Shown here: positions 45,269-57,210 of the stretch, in pieces
How positions within the stretch are numbered: the first letter of the stretch is position 1
Layout: every line of letters begins with the position of its first letter
Source of the DNA: Aaosphaeria pasadenensis
Taxonomy: Eukaryota; Ascomycota; Dothideomycetes; Pleosporales
Direction: 5' to 3'
Length of the DNA stretch: 64,000 bases
Assembly: GCA_022813625.1 (NCBI GenBank)
Contig: JAKLMB010000038.1
Span: 1 to 64,000, forward strand
Position numbers and translations under genes: made by a program
Notes under the pieces: generated by a model
What the model was told of the DNA's origin: nothing
Database searches by the model: none
The model's input: only the letters and a program-made list of their open reading frames with translations

Positions 45269-47716
45269 TTACTCCTTGCCTCGCCTCTTGTTGCGTTTGC
45301 CCGCCTTGCTACGTTTCTTGCTCTTCTCCCCCTGATGTCCTGCATCCTTAGACTTGTACTTTCTGAACCTCTTGCGGAGCGTATCAACGTTCTTGCGAGC
45401 GCGTCGTACAGGCTCAGACTTCTTGATATTCGTTGACGCTTCCCTGACATCTGTCTTCACGCGTGCAGATATCTCCTGATAATTCTTCCATAGCATGCTT
45501 GATACCTCTTTAGAAACCTTTGAGCCCATGGCGATCCGTCGTGTTGCCTCTTGTTTAGCACCTTCGAGATGTTCGGCTACCGTCTGAGTAGAGTGCTGAA
45601 TACGGTCCTTCCAAAGACACGTATGCTCGAAAGCAGTGTTTGCTTTGTCTTCGACAACAGCAACACCGGCGTGGACAGTCTTGGAGAGATGGGTCGAAAT
45701 TACTTTGAGTGTATCCTGTGCAGCCTGTGCACCGACAATGAGGTCAACAATGCCAGACTTTGGTGTACCCAACTCCACCTGAATGGTTTGTTGGAGAAGG
45801 GGCTTGCGTCTCAGCACAACGTCAACGTCGAACACGCCGAATGGATATTGTTGTTGCAGAGTGACGATATAAGAGTCGCTGTCCTGGCTAGGTGACACAT
45901 GGACAGGAACAGGCTCCGAGTCGCGCGAAACATGCACATCAAGCTGATGCTTGCGTTTATTGTTCGCGAATTGCTTCAATGGACGAATGGTGAAGGTTTG
46001 TGGTCCCTTGACCTCGATCTCCAATCCGCCAGATTGTTCCTCTTCTGCTGGTTTCGCACCCTTGCGAGGCTGCTTCTTCGTTTTCTCGAAAGAAGGCATG
46101 ATGCTCAAGTCTTGTGAGCTAGGTCGAACGGAGAGGGAACCTAAAGGAGGTGCCACTGGCTGGGGGGCACGAGTAATCTGACTGGTGGCTGGTGTAGATA
46201 TCGATACCGCCGCGCCCACGGACCCATTAACAGCGTCCTTCGTCGTGTTTGGCGAGAATGCAGCAAAAGAGGTGAGTCCAGCTAAATGCGCCGAGATGAT
46301 AGCCGACAAAGCTAGCACTGCGAGCCACATACGAGGCTGTGAAAGCAGAGATACGAAACCATTGGAGTGAGAATCGTCACCGAAGCCTGGGACTATCTCA
46401 CTCAGACTCCACCTTCGACTTTCCCGTCCTTCAGATCCTGCCCTTGATTGAGGCGACCGTGGACTGATGGAGGCCAAGTGGCGATTGAGTTCTGAGGGGT
46501 CAATCGAAGAGAAGGTGTAGATGTCAATAGGCAAGGTCTCCAAGATCTCGTATGGTTCATCATTGGAGGTTCGACCTTCCATGCACAACCGCAGAGAACT
46601 ATCGTTGCTTGGAATGCCATAGGGGCTTCTTCCGTATGGGCGCGTAGTGGCAATGTCAAGGCATGGGATAGAATGGCGCCTGAAGGCTTCACGGGCAAGA
46701 TGCGTCTTTTCTACCCCTGCCATTGTGTCTGACTCAGATGGGATCGTATAATGGCAGAAGATGACCAGGTCGGGAAGAGAGTCAGTGCTCGATTGTCCCT
46801 TGAACGTGATCGATTTTCCTGGACCAAATGTAAGCTCTGTACCGTCGTCCAATGTGATTACAGCTCGAGGTGGCGAGCCAGGTTGCTGGGACACCTTGGG
46901 GTGGTTGCAATGGTCAACGACAAGCTCGAGGCCTGAACGCTCCAGCTGGATGTTGCTGGACGACGTGCTTCCCGGGTAGGCGGGGCCTTGTACGATGTTG
47001 AATCTCGACGAACTGGGTGTAGCATCGAGGGCAGCGCCGATGCGAGCGTTGATTTCTTTTACACCCCATTCTGGAAACTCGCCAACATACAATATTCTGT
47101 AGGAACGAGGAACCGGGAGGTACCGCTCGGAGAGCGTCATTCGGACGGTAAGCCTCAGATCTGGAAGGCCGTAGCCGCGGAGGATCTGGGGCAGTTCACG
47201 GGCTTCACTGAATCTTCCCACAATGCCACATGCACGTGCACTACCATCTTCTCTTACTTCCTCCTCCAGCCTGATGGAGGAGGCCTCACCCGTCTGTGTA
47301 TCTGCCATCGACGTCATCATGCTAGCATTCGGGCTTGAGGAGCTACTAGCGAAGTGTTCAAGTGGGTTGTAGACATCGGGTTCAGGGAGATGTTGCGAGG
47401 CTTCGTTCGCGTACTCGTCGTCATCATCGTCGAATTCGTCACCATCGGAGATGCTGGACACATCGTCGGGTGTAGTAGACGCCAACGACTCCGTGTTACC
47501 CTCATCGTCCGAGGCATCGCACATGCTTTCTCCGAGGACTTCATATGAGCTGTCTTCGAGGGAGCTGTGCGCCTCTTTAGGAGGGTTCCGTGCTTGGTTC
47601 GACCTCATCATGAGTGTGTTGAGGTCGAGACGGGCCAGAGAGTGATTGACACGAACGGGAGGGAAGTGAAGCTCCTGGGAGGACGATGACGGCTCCTCAG
47701 GATTGCTAGAGGTCAT
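45269..47716 (-). CDS. Single-pass membrane protein with coiled basic C-terminus (unknown)
   Basis: 815 residues in one exon, from the ATG at 47716 (MTSSNPEEPSSSS). N-terminal 170 residues are acidic and Ser-rich (SYEVLGESMCDASDDEG). Around 170-440 is a folded-looking part (SYRILYVGEFPEWGVKEINA, LPDLVIFCHYTIPSE, HSIPCLDIATTRPYGRSPYG). One membrane segment, RMWLAVLALSAIISAHLAGL, lies near 462. Beyond it comes a beta-rich stretch (VTLQQQYPFGVFDVDVVLRR), then a helical, strongly basic end (ARKNVDTLRKRFRKYKSKD; KSKKRSKAGKRNKRRGKE). The layout suggests an organelle-membrane protein with a large cytosolic head, but I recognise no family. Confidence 0.75.
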   Translation of the reverse strand: MTSSNPEEPSSSSQELHFPPVRVNHSLARLDLNTLMMRSNQARNPPKEAHSSLEDSSYEVLGESMCDASDDEGNTESLASTTPDDVSSISDGDEFDDDDDEYANEASQHLPEPDVYNPLEHFASSSSSPNASMMTSMADTQTGEASSIRLEEEVREDGSARACGIVGRFSEARELPQILRGYGLPDLRLTVRMTLSERYLPVPRSYRILYVGEFPEWGVKEINARIGAALDATPSSSRFNIVQGPAYPGSTSSSNIQLERSGLELVVDHCNHPKVSQQPGSPPRAVITLDDGTELTFGPGKSITFKGQSSTDSLPDLVIFCHYTIPSESDTMAGVEKTHLAREAFRRHSIPCLDIATTRPYGRSPYGIPSNDSSLRLCMEGRTSNDEPYEILETLPIDIYTFSSIDPSELNRHLASISPRSPQSRAGSEGRESRRWSLSEIVPGFGDDSHSNGFVSLLSQPRMWLAVLALSAIISAHLAGLTSFAAFSPNTTKDAVNGSVGAAVSISTPATSQITRAPQPVAPPLGSLSVRPSSQDLSIMPSFEKTKKQPRKGAKPAEEEQSGGLEIEVKGPQTFTIRPLKQFANNKRKHQLDVHVSRDSEPVPVHVSPSQDSDSYIVTLQQQYPFGVFDVDVVLRRKPLLQQTIQVELGTPKSGIVDLIVGAQAAQDTLKVISTHLSKTVHAGVAVVEDKANTAFEHTCLWKDRIQHSTQTVAEHLEGAKQEATRRIAMGSKVSKEVSSMLWKNYQEISARVKTDVREASTNIKKSEPVRRARKNVDTLRKRFRKYKSKDAGHQGEKSKKRSKAGKRNKRRGKE

Positions 47717-49444
47717 GTCAGTACAACGAACTGTCGAGTACGTGAGTGCGTTATTGAGCGGGTGGGTGAGTAGAGTATCTTCGAGAGAGAGAGACGGTGG
47801 TTTCAAGCTGAGTATGAGTGAGGAGAGATGATCTGGAACATGCTTTGGATGATGTTATGGAGAGTCAAAGTCAAGACGAATCAAAGTCAGGTATGTTGCG
47901 GTGTAGAGCAGAGTAGGGTAGAGTGAGTTGGGTCGAGTTGGAGTGGTAGTTGAGGGAGTGAGTTGTAGGAGGGACGCTGCCTAACCTTGGATTGGCAATG
48001 ATGGTTGATGGTGGTGGTGGTGGTAGCAGCGGAGGCGGCGGCGGGAGCCTTACGAGGTGTCGGAGGGGACAAGGCGGGGTCTGACCTTGTGTCTCTCTTG
48101 CCCCCTAACCACAAGTATACAAGTGATGCTTGAAACAGGCCGACAACAACAAAACAATACAATACCATACGTCCCATACGTACCATGCGATTCCAAACCA
48201 AAAGGTGGGGGCGTATCCCTTCGGCGATAAGGGCGGTTGTTCGTGTACTGGAACTGGATGGACGGGTTGACCTTATGATGCGTGGGCGGGGCTGGATACG
48301 TTGTTCGGGGAAGGGTAGGTTGTGAGTATTGACTTGAATAGAAGTAGACTACTAGTTATTATATAAGGATATCAAGTCTTTGTTGGGTTTATGTCTAGGT
48401 GTCAGATTATAGGTTGTAAGTGGCGTGCAGCAGGTGTGCAGATTGAATGATGTATGTCATAGAGCTGTCCGATGTGAGCTGGTAGAGTTGATGGTACCAG
48501 GTACTCGTAACCGTGAGTAGGGTTGGTAGGCAAGAAGGTACCTCGTAGATGCTGGTAACTATGTACCTAATTACTGGTAATAGAATACAGTAGAACAATA
48601 ACAATGGGAGCCCCACGACGGGAAATGCATGGCGGCTATCAATCCCATCCCATCACTCAATCACTCAATCAATCACCTGCCCATTGTTGACCCCGCCATC
48701 CCATCCATCTACCCATCAACTAAGAGATTCACTCAATCATTGACTCATCCCATTCATTCAAATCCCCCAATCACAGCTTTACATCTACAAGCTACCTCTC
48801 CTAATAGTGTATCTCGTATTCCTTGCTGGCACATGATGCTCGTTACAAGAGATAAGCATGCACTAAGTACTGCTCTTACTATGTACTTACTATCGCTATG
48901 CTAATTCCGTTCACCATCACCATCACCATCTGCTTCACCGTCACCCGAGACATTCAACAGCTCTTCTACTAGTTCTTTATTTGCACGATAAGAACAATTA
49001 ATTACTAGACGTCTGATCATAACTCAGATTCTCCACCTTCTCATATCAATTAGGTAGTTACTACTCCTTTCCCTCTTGATCGCAATCGTTCCTCTAGTTA
49101 TTGAATTTACAAAATACAGATATGCTATGCTTTCTCTCTTTTTTTTCTTCCTTCTCCTCTTCTCCAACTCCCGTCATAGTTAGGTAAGTACAAAGGAGAG
49201 GGGAAATCCTCGCCAGAAATAAAAGTCCCCATACGCCGTGTCCATGGTTTTGAGCAGAAAGCGTTCCGGCACAATGATGAGCCAACCAGCCAAACGACCC
49301 AACTCGAGAAAACACCGCTGCGCCACTTATGAGGGTAAGTAATAGTAGAAGAAGTAAAAGAAGAAGAAAAGTATCAACCCTCACGCTCTATGGGGAACAA
49401 CTCCAAACATGCAGAAAATTGGCCGACTTCCTCCCTTCTTTTTT
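47717..49444. other. Intergenic region
   Basis: Promoter of the preceding - strand gene (GAGTGAGT-type repeats to 47960) and 3' flank of the mannosyltransferase. At 48650-48760 there is ATCAATCACTCAATC-type low complexity. No gene seen. Confidence 0.6.
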
Positions 49445-51176
49445 TCAAGGCGTTATGAACCCTCCGGCAACATCAACCCATTCCGGGAAACAGCTCCCAG
49501 ACTTGCCCTCGACCTCGACAATGTCAGTGTCGCACCGGCACCGGCACCCAACACCGTTCTCCTTGGGCGGGTCCGGATGCGCCCAGTAATCATCCTCTTC
49601 TTTGCGTAATTTCTCGTCCAATGTCGTCTTTTCCAGAAACGGAATGCGAGGTAGTTGGCGATGGGGAGCATTCGCTGGACAATGCTGAATCGTCGTATGC
49701 CGGTAGCCGAAATCACGGAAGTAATGAATGTCCTTGACTCCTAGAAGTGCACCGGCAGCGAGAGAATGGATGGGTGCATCGCCCCACTGTTCATCATTAG
49801 CATGATCTCATGGTACCGTGGGAATGGTGCACGTACGCGTTCTGTCCAGAACCCACCGCTGCGGTCCATCATTTCAAAAAAGTCGTTATATTCCTTACTT
49901 CGGAGCCAGTTCAAATTCGCAATCTCGAAATTACTCCAGAAATGGCACATGTTGTATACTTCACCTTCCATCGCCTCGGGATCAATGTCTGGTAGGGCAC
50001 CCTTCCCGGGCTCCGAATTCAATATCTCCTCCGGGAGTGGCTTCTTGTATTTGGGATCGGATTCCGGAAGCGGTGTAGGTGATGGCTCTGGTTTCTCGAG
50101 AAACATTTCCCAAAGTCCTTTCGACGTTAAGTTATTGAGCCGCTTGTAGGCGGATGCATATCGGAAGATATTCGGCACCGTCTCCTTCAGTTCTTTCACT
50201 GCGATAGTAAATCCATATGTCTTCTTCTCTCGAATCATGTGGATGAATGGATCACTGTCATGAATTAATACCCATGTTCTCCGGACATCGTAGGTAGACA
50301 TACTATGTGATATCACAGAAGTACTTGATCTCTGGTTCAAGTCGCCAGTACCATTCGTACTTCTGCAGAAGTTCGTGCTTGTAAAAGGAGCTGCGCATCT
50401 GCTGTTAGCCCATTGCAGAATAACAATCCTATTCCCATGATCTTACCCAGAGTAGAAGCGGCACATGTGGTGGTAGCTCTCCATGCCACCGTACATGATG
50501 GCTGCATCACCCTGCTTTGCAATTCCCTCCTTGGTAACTGCAGGATCCGCCCAATCCGGGAAATCCCAAAGTTCTGGTCCTATTTTACCCCATTCCACTG
50601 GAGCACTGGTATAATTGAGCACCGTCTCCTTAAATGTTGAATTGAAGTCCCCGTCGTTGAGGAAAACATATGGGTAGTGGAACCAGCGATTGAAATGGCG
50701 CTCAATCGACTTGACCGACTGTATAACACCTTCCAATTCCTGGTTCCTCGCCAGAACCACAAAGGCGGCGTTCGCTCGAGGTGCGTTCACTTGAGGCTCC
50801 AGACAGCCAGACACGAAGACCTTGTCATGTTTCTCGCTAATTTTTCTACGCTTGATCAATTATTGCATTCTATTACCACGGCCACCATTGCCACTACGTA
50901 CCTTATCGATGGCGGTGTACTGGCTTGCGACATCGAGAGCCCGCCAGTATCGGGATGGCGCACAAAAAGGACCAGAATTAAGATTATGACTAGACATGGA
51001 AAGAGAAGGACAATTCCCAGGGGAACCGAGACAGTCGAGCTCCCCTTGAGGCGTACCCGGCGGCGGAAGAAGGACAGTTGTGGGGATGCACGTTCTGCAC
51101 GCCGTGACAGCTCGTCAAATTTATCTATACTGGCCTGCGAGGTGGGCATCCTCCGGTATAGATCTCTGAGTCCCAT
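49445..51176 (-). CDS. Alpha-1,2-mannosyltransferase, Kre2/Mnt1/Ktr family (GT15)
   Basis: Golgi type II enzyme that adds alpha-1,2-mannose from GDP-mannose to O- and N-glycans. Exons 51176-50902, 50845-50447, 50390-50304, 50254-49837 and 49786-49445 give 415 residues. A short cytosolic tail rich in Arg precedes one membrane anchor near 49-71 (GIVLLFPCLVIILILVLFV). The catalytic domain shows NAAFVVLARNQELEGVIQSV, FNRWFHYPYVFLNDGDFNST, YEWYWRLEPEIKYFCD (catalytic Glu near 243), TYGFTIAVKE and, after NMCHFWSNFEIANLNWLRS, GGFWTERWGDAPIHSLAAG across the last splice. The last exon then gives DIHYFRDFGYRHTTIQHCP. A frame that ignores the last intron stops early at 49741 and loses this end. A Cys-rich tail (CRCRCDTD) is extra. 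Confidence 0.93.
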
Positions 51177-52245
51177 GGCTGCGTCTGTTGACAGCGCGTC
51201 GAACCGACGGAACAGCTGTCTAAATCCTCCCCTTTCTCCAAGACTTTATTGGTACCAAGATTATGCACTGTGTAGATTCTCGGGCGCTCGGTGGCTGTTC
51301 GGCGGAGGGAACGGTACGTAATTTCCTGGATGACGCAGTAGTGCGCGGGCTTGTAGGAAGCTCCGATATTACGAAATGAGCGACTGGAGAGTGAGCGGAT
51401 AACTTTGGAGAGGAGGACGGTGGGTGGTAGGCGAGAGACAGGAGGCTCGCGAGAAAGAGAGAAAGAAAAGAGATTTGATAGCAAGGGAAGAAAGGGAAAG
51501 GGAAGCAAGCCAATCGTCGATAGATAGGGTGAATTCGTGTTAGGATGGTGGACCAATATGCAGGGAGGGAGGGAAAGAGGGACAGGGGAGGTTGCGCAAG
51601 TGCCAAGTGACAGGAGCAATTGCGTGGGAGAATGAATGAATGAATGAATGATTAGGTATGGATATGTACCTTTAGAACCCTTTGTAGATGTGATACCGAG
51701 AATATTGAGAGGATTCGCTGGAGAGAGAGGAGGAAAAGAGGAAGTATAGAGATTTGATGATTGTCTCTGATGCTTCAAGAAGGCAAAACGGTAAGAAGAG
51801 CCGCAATTACGCACACAGAGACGGAAGGTGGACTGTGCCAAGAGATATCATCATAATGGACGGGCGCACGATCTACCGAGTTGCAGCCACCCGCCCGCAG
51901 AAGAATCGATCTAGCCCTTCCTTAGTTCTTCTCTCCTACCAACTCCCTGTAACTACGTACCTATGCACATGCTCATGCTCAAGCTTTAGCTGGTTTCACA
52001 ACATCCCTTTCTAACTAGCTATCAAATATTGTTATCTCCAATCATCATTTCACTCATGGTCAATCTAACTAGAGTGTAACCCTTCTTGACCTCTGGAATT
52101 CAACATATCTCGCCGCCATACCAAAGGACTCCCTCACGTCCCTCCACCCACGCCAATTACGAGTACACACAAAATTGCACTGCGTAGTGACCTTGGAGTC
52201 AGAAGCTAGATATATAGATTGTTCCGTACACGTGACCGATTCAGT
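51177..52245. other. Divergent intergenic region, GT15 and DUF4604 genes
   Basis: Promoters for both directions. (AATG)5 at 51631-51650. Frames on the - strand here are Ser/Pro-rich without start or splice support. No gene called. Confidence 0.6.
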
Positions 52246-52785
52246 ATGAGCAATAAAGCCAAAGGATTGACATACCGTCAGTAAATACCCCATAAATCCA
52301 ACATCCCCGCAACTAATCCTTCCATAGAGGCTGCTGAGCCTGCATTCTTGCAGCGACTCAGGGGTGGATTGGCAGGCGAGGATTCTGCAAGACACGAACG
52401 TCCAATTCCCCGCAATAAAAGACTGCAAAAGGATGACGACGAAGATGATGCTCCTACATATGTCCTGGAAGACACCAATCAATCGCTATCCAAAGCCGAG
52501 TACGACGCCCTAGTGGCTGGCGAGGATCAGCCAAAGGACGGTTCTGCCGACGAAGATCAAGCCGCAGCCGACGGTGAGAAGAAGGATGCCTCCAACAAAC
52601 AGTCCAAGGACAAGATTGCAGAGGTCGGCAAGATCACCAAAAAGAGGAAAGCCGTCAAAGTCATAGGAGCAGACGCTGAGGATGAGGAAGACTCAAAACC
52701 AAATCCGAAACCTGATGGGAAAGCTATCAAGAAGCCCAAGAAGAAAGCAAAAGTTGTCAAACTATCCTTCGGTGACGACGAATAA
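52246..52785 (+). CDS. DUF4604 family protein
   Basis: A small, highly charged, probably nuclear protein of unknown role conserved in fungi and animals. Exons 52246-52276 and 52328-52785 give 162 residues. The splice rebuilds the family N-terminus MSNKAKGLTYQAAEPAFLQR with LRG following. The middle reads RHERPIPRNKRL, DDAPTYVLEDTN and LSKAEYDALVAGE; the end is Lys/Glu-rich with KKPKKKAKVVKLSFGDDE, the family's typical C-terminus. The intron donor is GTCAGT, weaker than its neighbours' donors, but the alternative GTAAAT three bases on breaks the frame. Beginning the protein at exon 2 would lose the conserved start. Confidence 0.85.
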
Positions 52786-53866
52786 GGCTACAGGGCCTCG
52801 GGAAAACTCCCATCGACAATAGTTGCCTCGTGGCACTTCGCTTTGCGGATTGATGAATCGTTACCTCGCGTCTCCGTCATCAAAATGCCCACCTCAGCGG
52901 AGCCTGCTGATAAACACTGGATGCATCTATAAGATAGCCACCAGTATATATCGCTCTCAATACCGTTGATGAACCCGGAAGATTATAAGAACAACGCTCG
53001 AATGCGTTAGTCCTGGCAGGGCCCTCAATGGGCCGCGATAATGTTGGAGCGAACATCTCAACGATTACCTTCAGCCTTGGGTGATGGGTTTGCCTCGGAT
53101 TTCTTGCACCTGAAATGCTTGTCCTGTATGGAGATTGCCACTTTGGCGTAATACGTCACAGGAAATCTATACAAGACACTCGGCGCGGTCTAGCAGGCCA
53201 ACTGGGCACGAGACCCAGGGAACAAATACAGATGGACATGTCTGTCTCTGATAGGCATAGCACCATATACTAGAGGGTCATCAACGCCATGTCAATACCA
53301 CATTCATCTTTCTATCAATTTAGCGGGTTCGACTTTTCGTCAAGCGTTCATCAATTGGCTTGGAGCGACAAAATTTCTAGTCGAATGTGACAAGCCAGCA
53401 AAGATAGACATCTGCGAAATGCATTAAAATTAATTAACAAGCTAATGATGGCAAGGCATCCAAGCCAAGGACAGATCCACTTCGGAAAATATACTTCGTT
53501 CCGTCGGTCGCATGGCTTATCGATATGAGTCCTGACTTCATGCCATCATCTCGTCATCAATTGGTGGGACCAAGTCCCTCAACGATGAATTATTTCCAGG
53601 TACCCGGAATCAATGAAATTTAGGACTCGATATTTATGTCCCATCAGCGCTGAATGCGACCCAAAGTCACAGCCAGGATTGGTGCTCCTCGTATAAACCT
53701 ATCACGTGCACAGTCAACCAACTATTGAAAGCATGGGCATCTATTCTCGGAACAGAGCCGTGCCAAGCACATCGAAACATCCTAACACATCAGCACTTTT
53801 GTCTCCGTGAACTTCTACCATATATTTTGACAACCTGTCTTGCCCTCATCTTTTCATGCATTCAAG
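52786..53866. other. Intergenic region
   Basis: About 1.1 kb of 3' flank and promoter; only short frames, nothing recognised. Confidence 0.6.
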
Positions 53867-54961
53867 ATGACACGGCTATCGGCCCTTATAGCGACCCTGT
53901 CGCTTGTTCAAGGATCGCTGGCAGCCGTTGCGCCTGACATCACCTGGATCCAAGAAGGATTCAACTGTATCGCAAAGCTTCCATGTGTCGGATGCCCTTT
54001 TCTAGTTCAAGATACTTCCAAAGGGGAGGTAGAGCCGCCATGGACAGAGCGAAAGGACAATAATGCTTTGGTATGTCGATCTATATAGACTTTTATAATG
54101 TTTCCCGTAAACATGTTCTGCGACTTGCCACCTAATACGCATCAGCTTCTTAACATCTCTTTACCATACGACAGCGCATTTCTGTCTATAAATAATCAGC
54201 CCATCTACTCAAATCCAACTTACAAGCTGCCGATCATCTACGCCAACCAAGTACTCTCCGACATCTCAACTGAAGACCTGAACAACTTGATCGCCACCAA
54301 CCAACTTGAAGCCAGTCATGAATCCAACTTTGGAGGTGGAGGCTACTTCGGCCTTTCTTACCGCGCATCCGTCCGCCACATCTCCAAATCAGCCGCTGTC
54401 CTCTACCAGTTCGACGTCGAGGAACTATCCAACGGCCTCACCGAGAAGGACACGCAATTTAAACTAGACGATCGCAATCAGAAAATGCTCGAAATCATTC
54501 TTCTCCAGAGACCCGTCTATGCCGCCACGGAGCCGCCGACATTCGAGATCATCAAAGCAGCCTTAGTCCCGCGCTCCAACAACCCAGTCGCATCCAAGGA
54601 CCTGCAAAAGACCATGGTCTTCAAAGACTGGGACAGCTTCGGCAAGAAGGGCACGACCGCGCATCTCCTAACCTCATGGGGCGACTCCTTCATGCACTGG
54701 ATGGATTCTGGAGTGTGGGCTCTCTTCATCTTCGTGTTCGCCGTCGTCGGCCTCTTCTGCGTCGTGTGCTTGTTATGCGTCTTCGGCTGCGATCTCTGGG
54801 CTACCGACGACTATGAGCAGGCGCAGCACGGCAAGGCTCGAGATGAGAGGAGGAGGGGAAAGCATGGAGACGTCGAATCCGGCAGGCCGCAGTTCAAGAG
54901 CGCGGAGGAACTGGGGTTAATGGGTCGGAGCAAGGTCGTGGGAGTGGGGAAAAGAGATTGA
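53867..54961 (+). CDS. Type I membrane protein with signal peptide (unknown)
   Basis: Exons 53867-54070 and 54146-54961 (75-base intron, GTATGT...CATCAG) give 339 residues. A signal peptide (RLSALIATLSLVQGSLAA) is followed by a lumenal or extracellular part with four Cys in FNCIAKLPCVGCPF, LLNISLPYDSAFLSI with one N-glycosylation sequon and a Gly-rich FGGGGYFGLSYRAS. One membrane helix lies near 259-282 (WALFIFVFAVVGLFCVVCLL), then a charged cytosolic tail of about 57 residues. The topology is clear; the family is not recognised. Upstream in frame there is no further ATG. Confidence 0.75.
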
Positions 54962-55179
54962 CATTTCCTAGTTTCATGCTGTCTATGATGACTTTTTCCA
55001 CGATAATAGGGATCTATAGGGTATTCCGTTTCCGAATTCCAAACGCCGAAAATGCAAATTAATGTTACTTATCAACGCCGCCGCCTCTCAATTTATGCAT
55101 GTCCATTCCGTCTCAATTACACCATCGCTTCGTTATCCTGTTCACCGCATCTCCGACCACCGATCTTGGGATATCTCCA
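54962..55179. other. Short convergent spacer
   Basis: 3' flanks of two convergent genes. No feature seen. Confidence 0.6.
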
Positions 55180-56519
55180 TCAGTCACACTCGTTGACATA
55201 GGCCGCAACATCCCTCCGAATAGCGTCCAATACGTCGTCCGAAGAGTCCTCCACCTTGAAATGAGGGCTCATCTCCTGCTCGTAACCCGTCGCAAGCATA
55301 GCAACCTCTGCATCGCGCCCGTCCGTCAACCTGTCAATCAATCAGCATCATCTCACACATGCAATAACGCGAAGCCAACTCACCCTCTATCCGCCTCTCC
55401 AGCGACATCATCACCAGCGTCACCATGCCTAGCCAACGCCTCACGAATCAACTCACAACCCCTCAACCCCAAACTCTCCACCCCCATCTCCCTCTCAATC
55501 CTCTCCTCCATCCTACTCACCATCCCCAGCAACCCCCCCTCGCCCTCACTCTTCCGCCTCGCCGCCAACACCGCCATCGCCCCAATCTCAATAACCCTCC
55601 TACTCGTCGCCGCCTTCTCCCTCTCATCCATATGCCTGACCTCCACCCCCGTCCCCGTCTCCTCCCGTCTACAATAACAACATCCACACGTCGATGCATC
55701 CCCAGCCGGCACGCTCCTCGGCGTCACCGCCACCGCCGCCTTCCCCTTCCTCTCGTACGGCGCAGGACGTCTGCGTTCCCTTCTCCACGACGACGGCGGC
55801 GGCGAGTCCGGCGTCTGGGACCGCGTATACGAGCGTGGCTCCCGGATGCGGAAGCACCGCGGTGTTGCGGTCGCGGCCGTGGCTGCGGCTGCGGCGATGC
55901 GTTCGGCGTCGCCGTGGCTGAGGGAGCGGCGGTGGAAGGGCGGGTTTGTGCGAGCGATGGCTGCGGCGGGGTCGGCGGTGCGGCCGCGTGTTGTTGAGGG
56001 GGGTGGGAGGAGGTACTGGTGAGGGGCGAGGAGGGCGGAGTCTGTTGTTTTGGAGCGGTGGTGTTGGGGGCGGGTTGGGAGGTTGTAGGAGGGGGCTTGT
56101 TGGAAGGTTGTGTAGGGGAGGTATCGGGGGGTTTCGTCGAAGGGGGATTGGTAGATTTGGTGGTCGTGGAGGATGGCTGGGTACTCGTGTGGGATATCTG
56201 GCGATGGGGTCGGAGGGTAGATTGGGAGGTCGTGGCTTGGATAAGCAGGCGGATCGAAAGAGAATGTGGAGAAATCTGGGGTTAAGCTGGTGGTGCTGCT
56301 GCTGGGGATTGAATCGTAATCCTCCAAGGATGGTACGCAGGCGGTGATCAGTTGGTCGAGATGAGAATTGACCTCTGGACACGAATATGTCAGATTTCGA
56401 TCCAGGTTCGTCGGAAGGAGAATTTCGGGATCGTGATTATCGATCGAGCAGCCTCCATCGATCGTCAGGAGAGCAGGGTCAATGGAGCCGCCAAATGACT
56501 CTTCCATTTTGATAGACAT
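55180..56519 (-). CDS. Hypothetical Pro/Arg-rich protein, spliced
   Basis: Exons 56519-55384 and 55330-55180 are joined by a 53-base GTGAGT...GACAG intron and give 428 residues from the ATG at 56519 (MSIKMEESFGG). The N-terminal half is Pro/Ser/Tyr-rich (FSFDPPAYPSHDLPIYPPTP). Around 190-300 it is rich in Ala and Arg with a small Cys cluster, CGCCYCRREE. The last 110 residues predict helix (SRRVIEIGAMAVLAARRKSE, MVSRMEERIEREMG, CELIREALARHGDA) and an acidic end written by exon 2 (HFKVEDSSDDVLDAIRRDV). It could be a transcription regulator but no DNA-binding domain is visible. Very GC-rich coding produces long shadow frames on the + strand at 55425-56347. Confidence 0.65.
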
Positions 56520-57210
56520 GTTGTATTTGAGGGGGATGGCTTTACGTTTCCGACAGCGGCAATGTGATAATGAGACGATCGGTGGCAGTGTGATCACACT
56601 CTTGTGGTTACACACACAGGGGATGATGGGACGCGTGACGGCCAGATATAGGAAGTTCTCCTTGTCTCGTGTGTCTGGGCTGAGACCTTGTTGACAAACA
56701 GAGTGATGTGGTCAACTGTGGCGGCAGGCTACTGGTGAGACTCATGCATGGGCACTGTGCCAGCAAGCGAGACATTCGTAGGTGGCGGCGGCATGTTAAA
56801 GGAGAAAGGGTTAGTGTCTTTGCGTCTATCCTATACAGTGTAAAGTCACGGCCTCAAAGAGCCTCAATGTCAATAAGGGGTCTCGTCGATGTGGAAACTA
56901 AACGCTTGACCCTCACAGTGGAAAAGCTTCAGATGAAAGGTTCACCGGACCAAGACCATTATCTAAGTCAAGTAACAAGGTTTGCGAACTCAATTCTTTT
57001 GATCAATCGCCGCAAGAGATCTGGCAGCATCCAATTGCATTGGCGAAGGTGGAGAGTGTAATTCCAATATAGACATAAGACAGGATCCGTGGGCCTGATG
57101 TGTCTCCCAAACGCCGTTCATTCCATGCATGTCGTTTCCGTTCCATGTTCAGTGTTGTACATCCCAATCAATATCATACAGTCTTTCCAACATCCAAATC
57201 ACTCTCTCCC
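56520..57210. other. Intergenic region
   Basis: Promoter of the preceding - strand gene and 3' flank of the next. The frame upstream of 56519 contains a CRKRK word that resembles a zinc-cluster edge, but it has no partner cysteines. No gene seen. Confidence 0.6.

Noticed and set aside
49741..49786. Mannosyltransferase ending at 49741
   Set aside because: That end comes from reading through an intron; splicing 49836-49787 restores the conserved WGDAPIHSLAA segment.
56521..56615. Zinc-cluster transcription factor start (CRKRK) upstream of 56519
   Set aside because: No other cysteines with binuclear-cluster spacing and no ATG; probably leader sequence.
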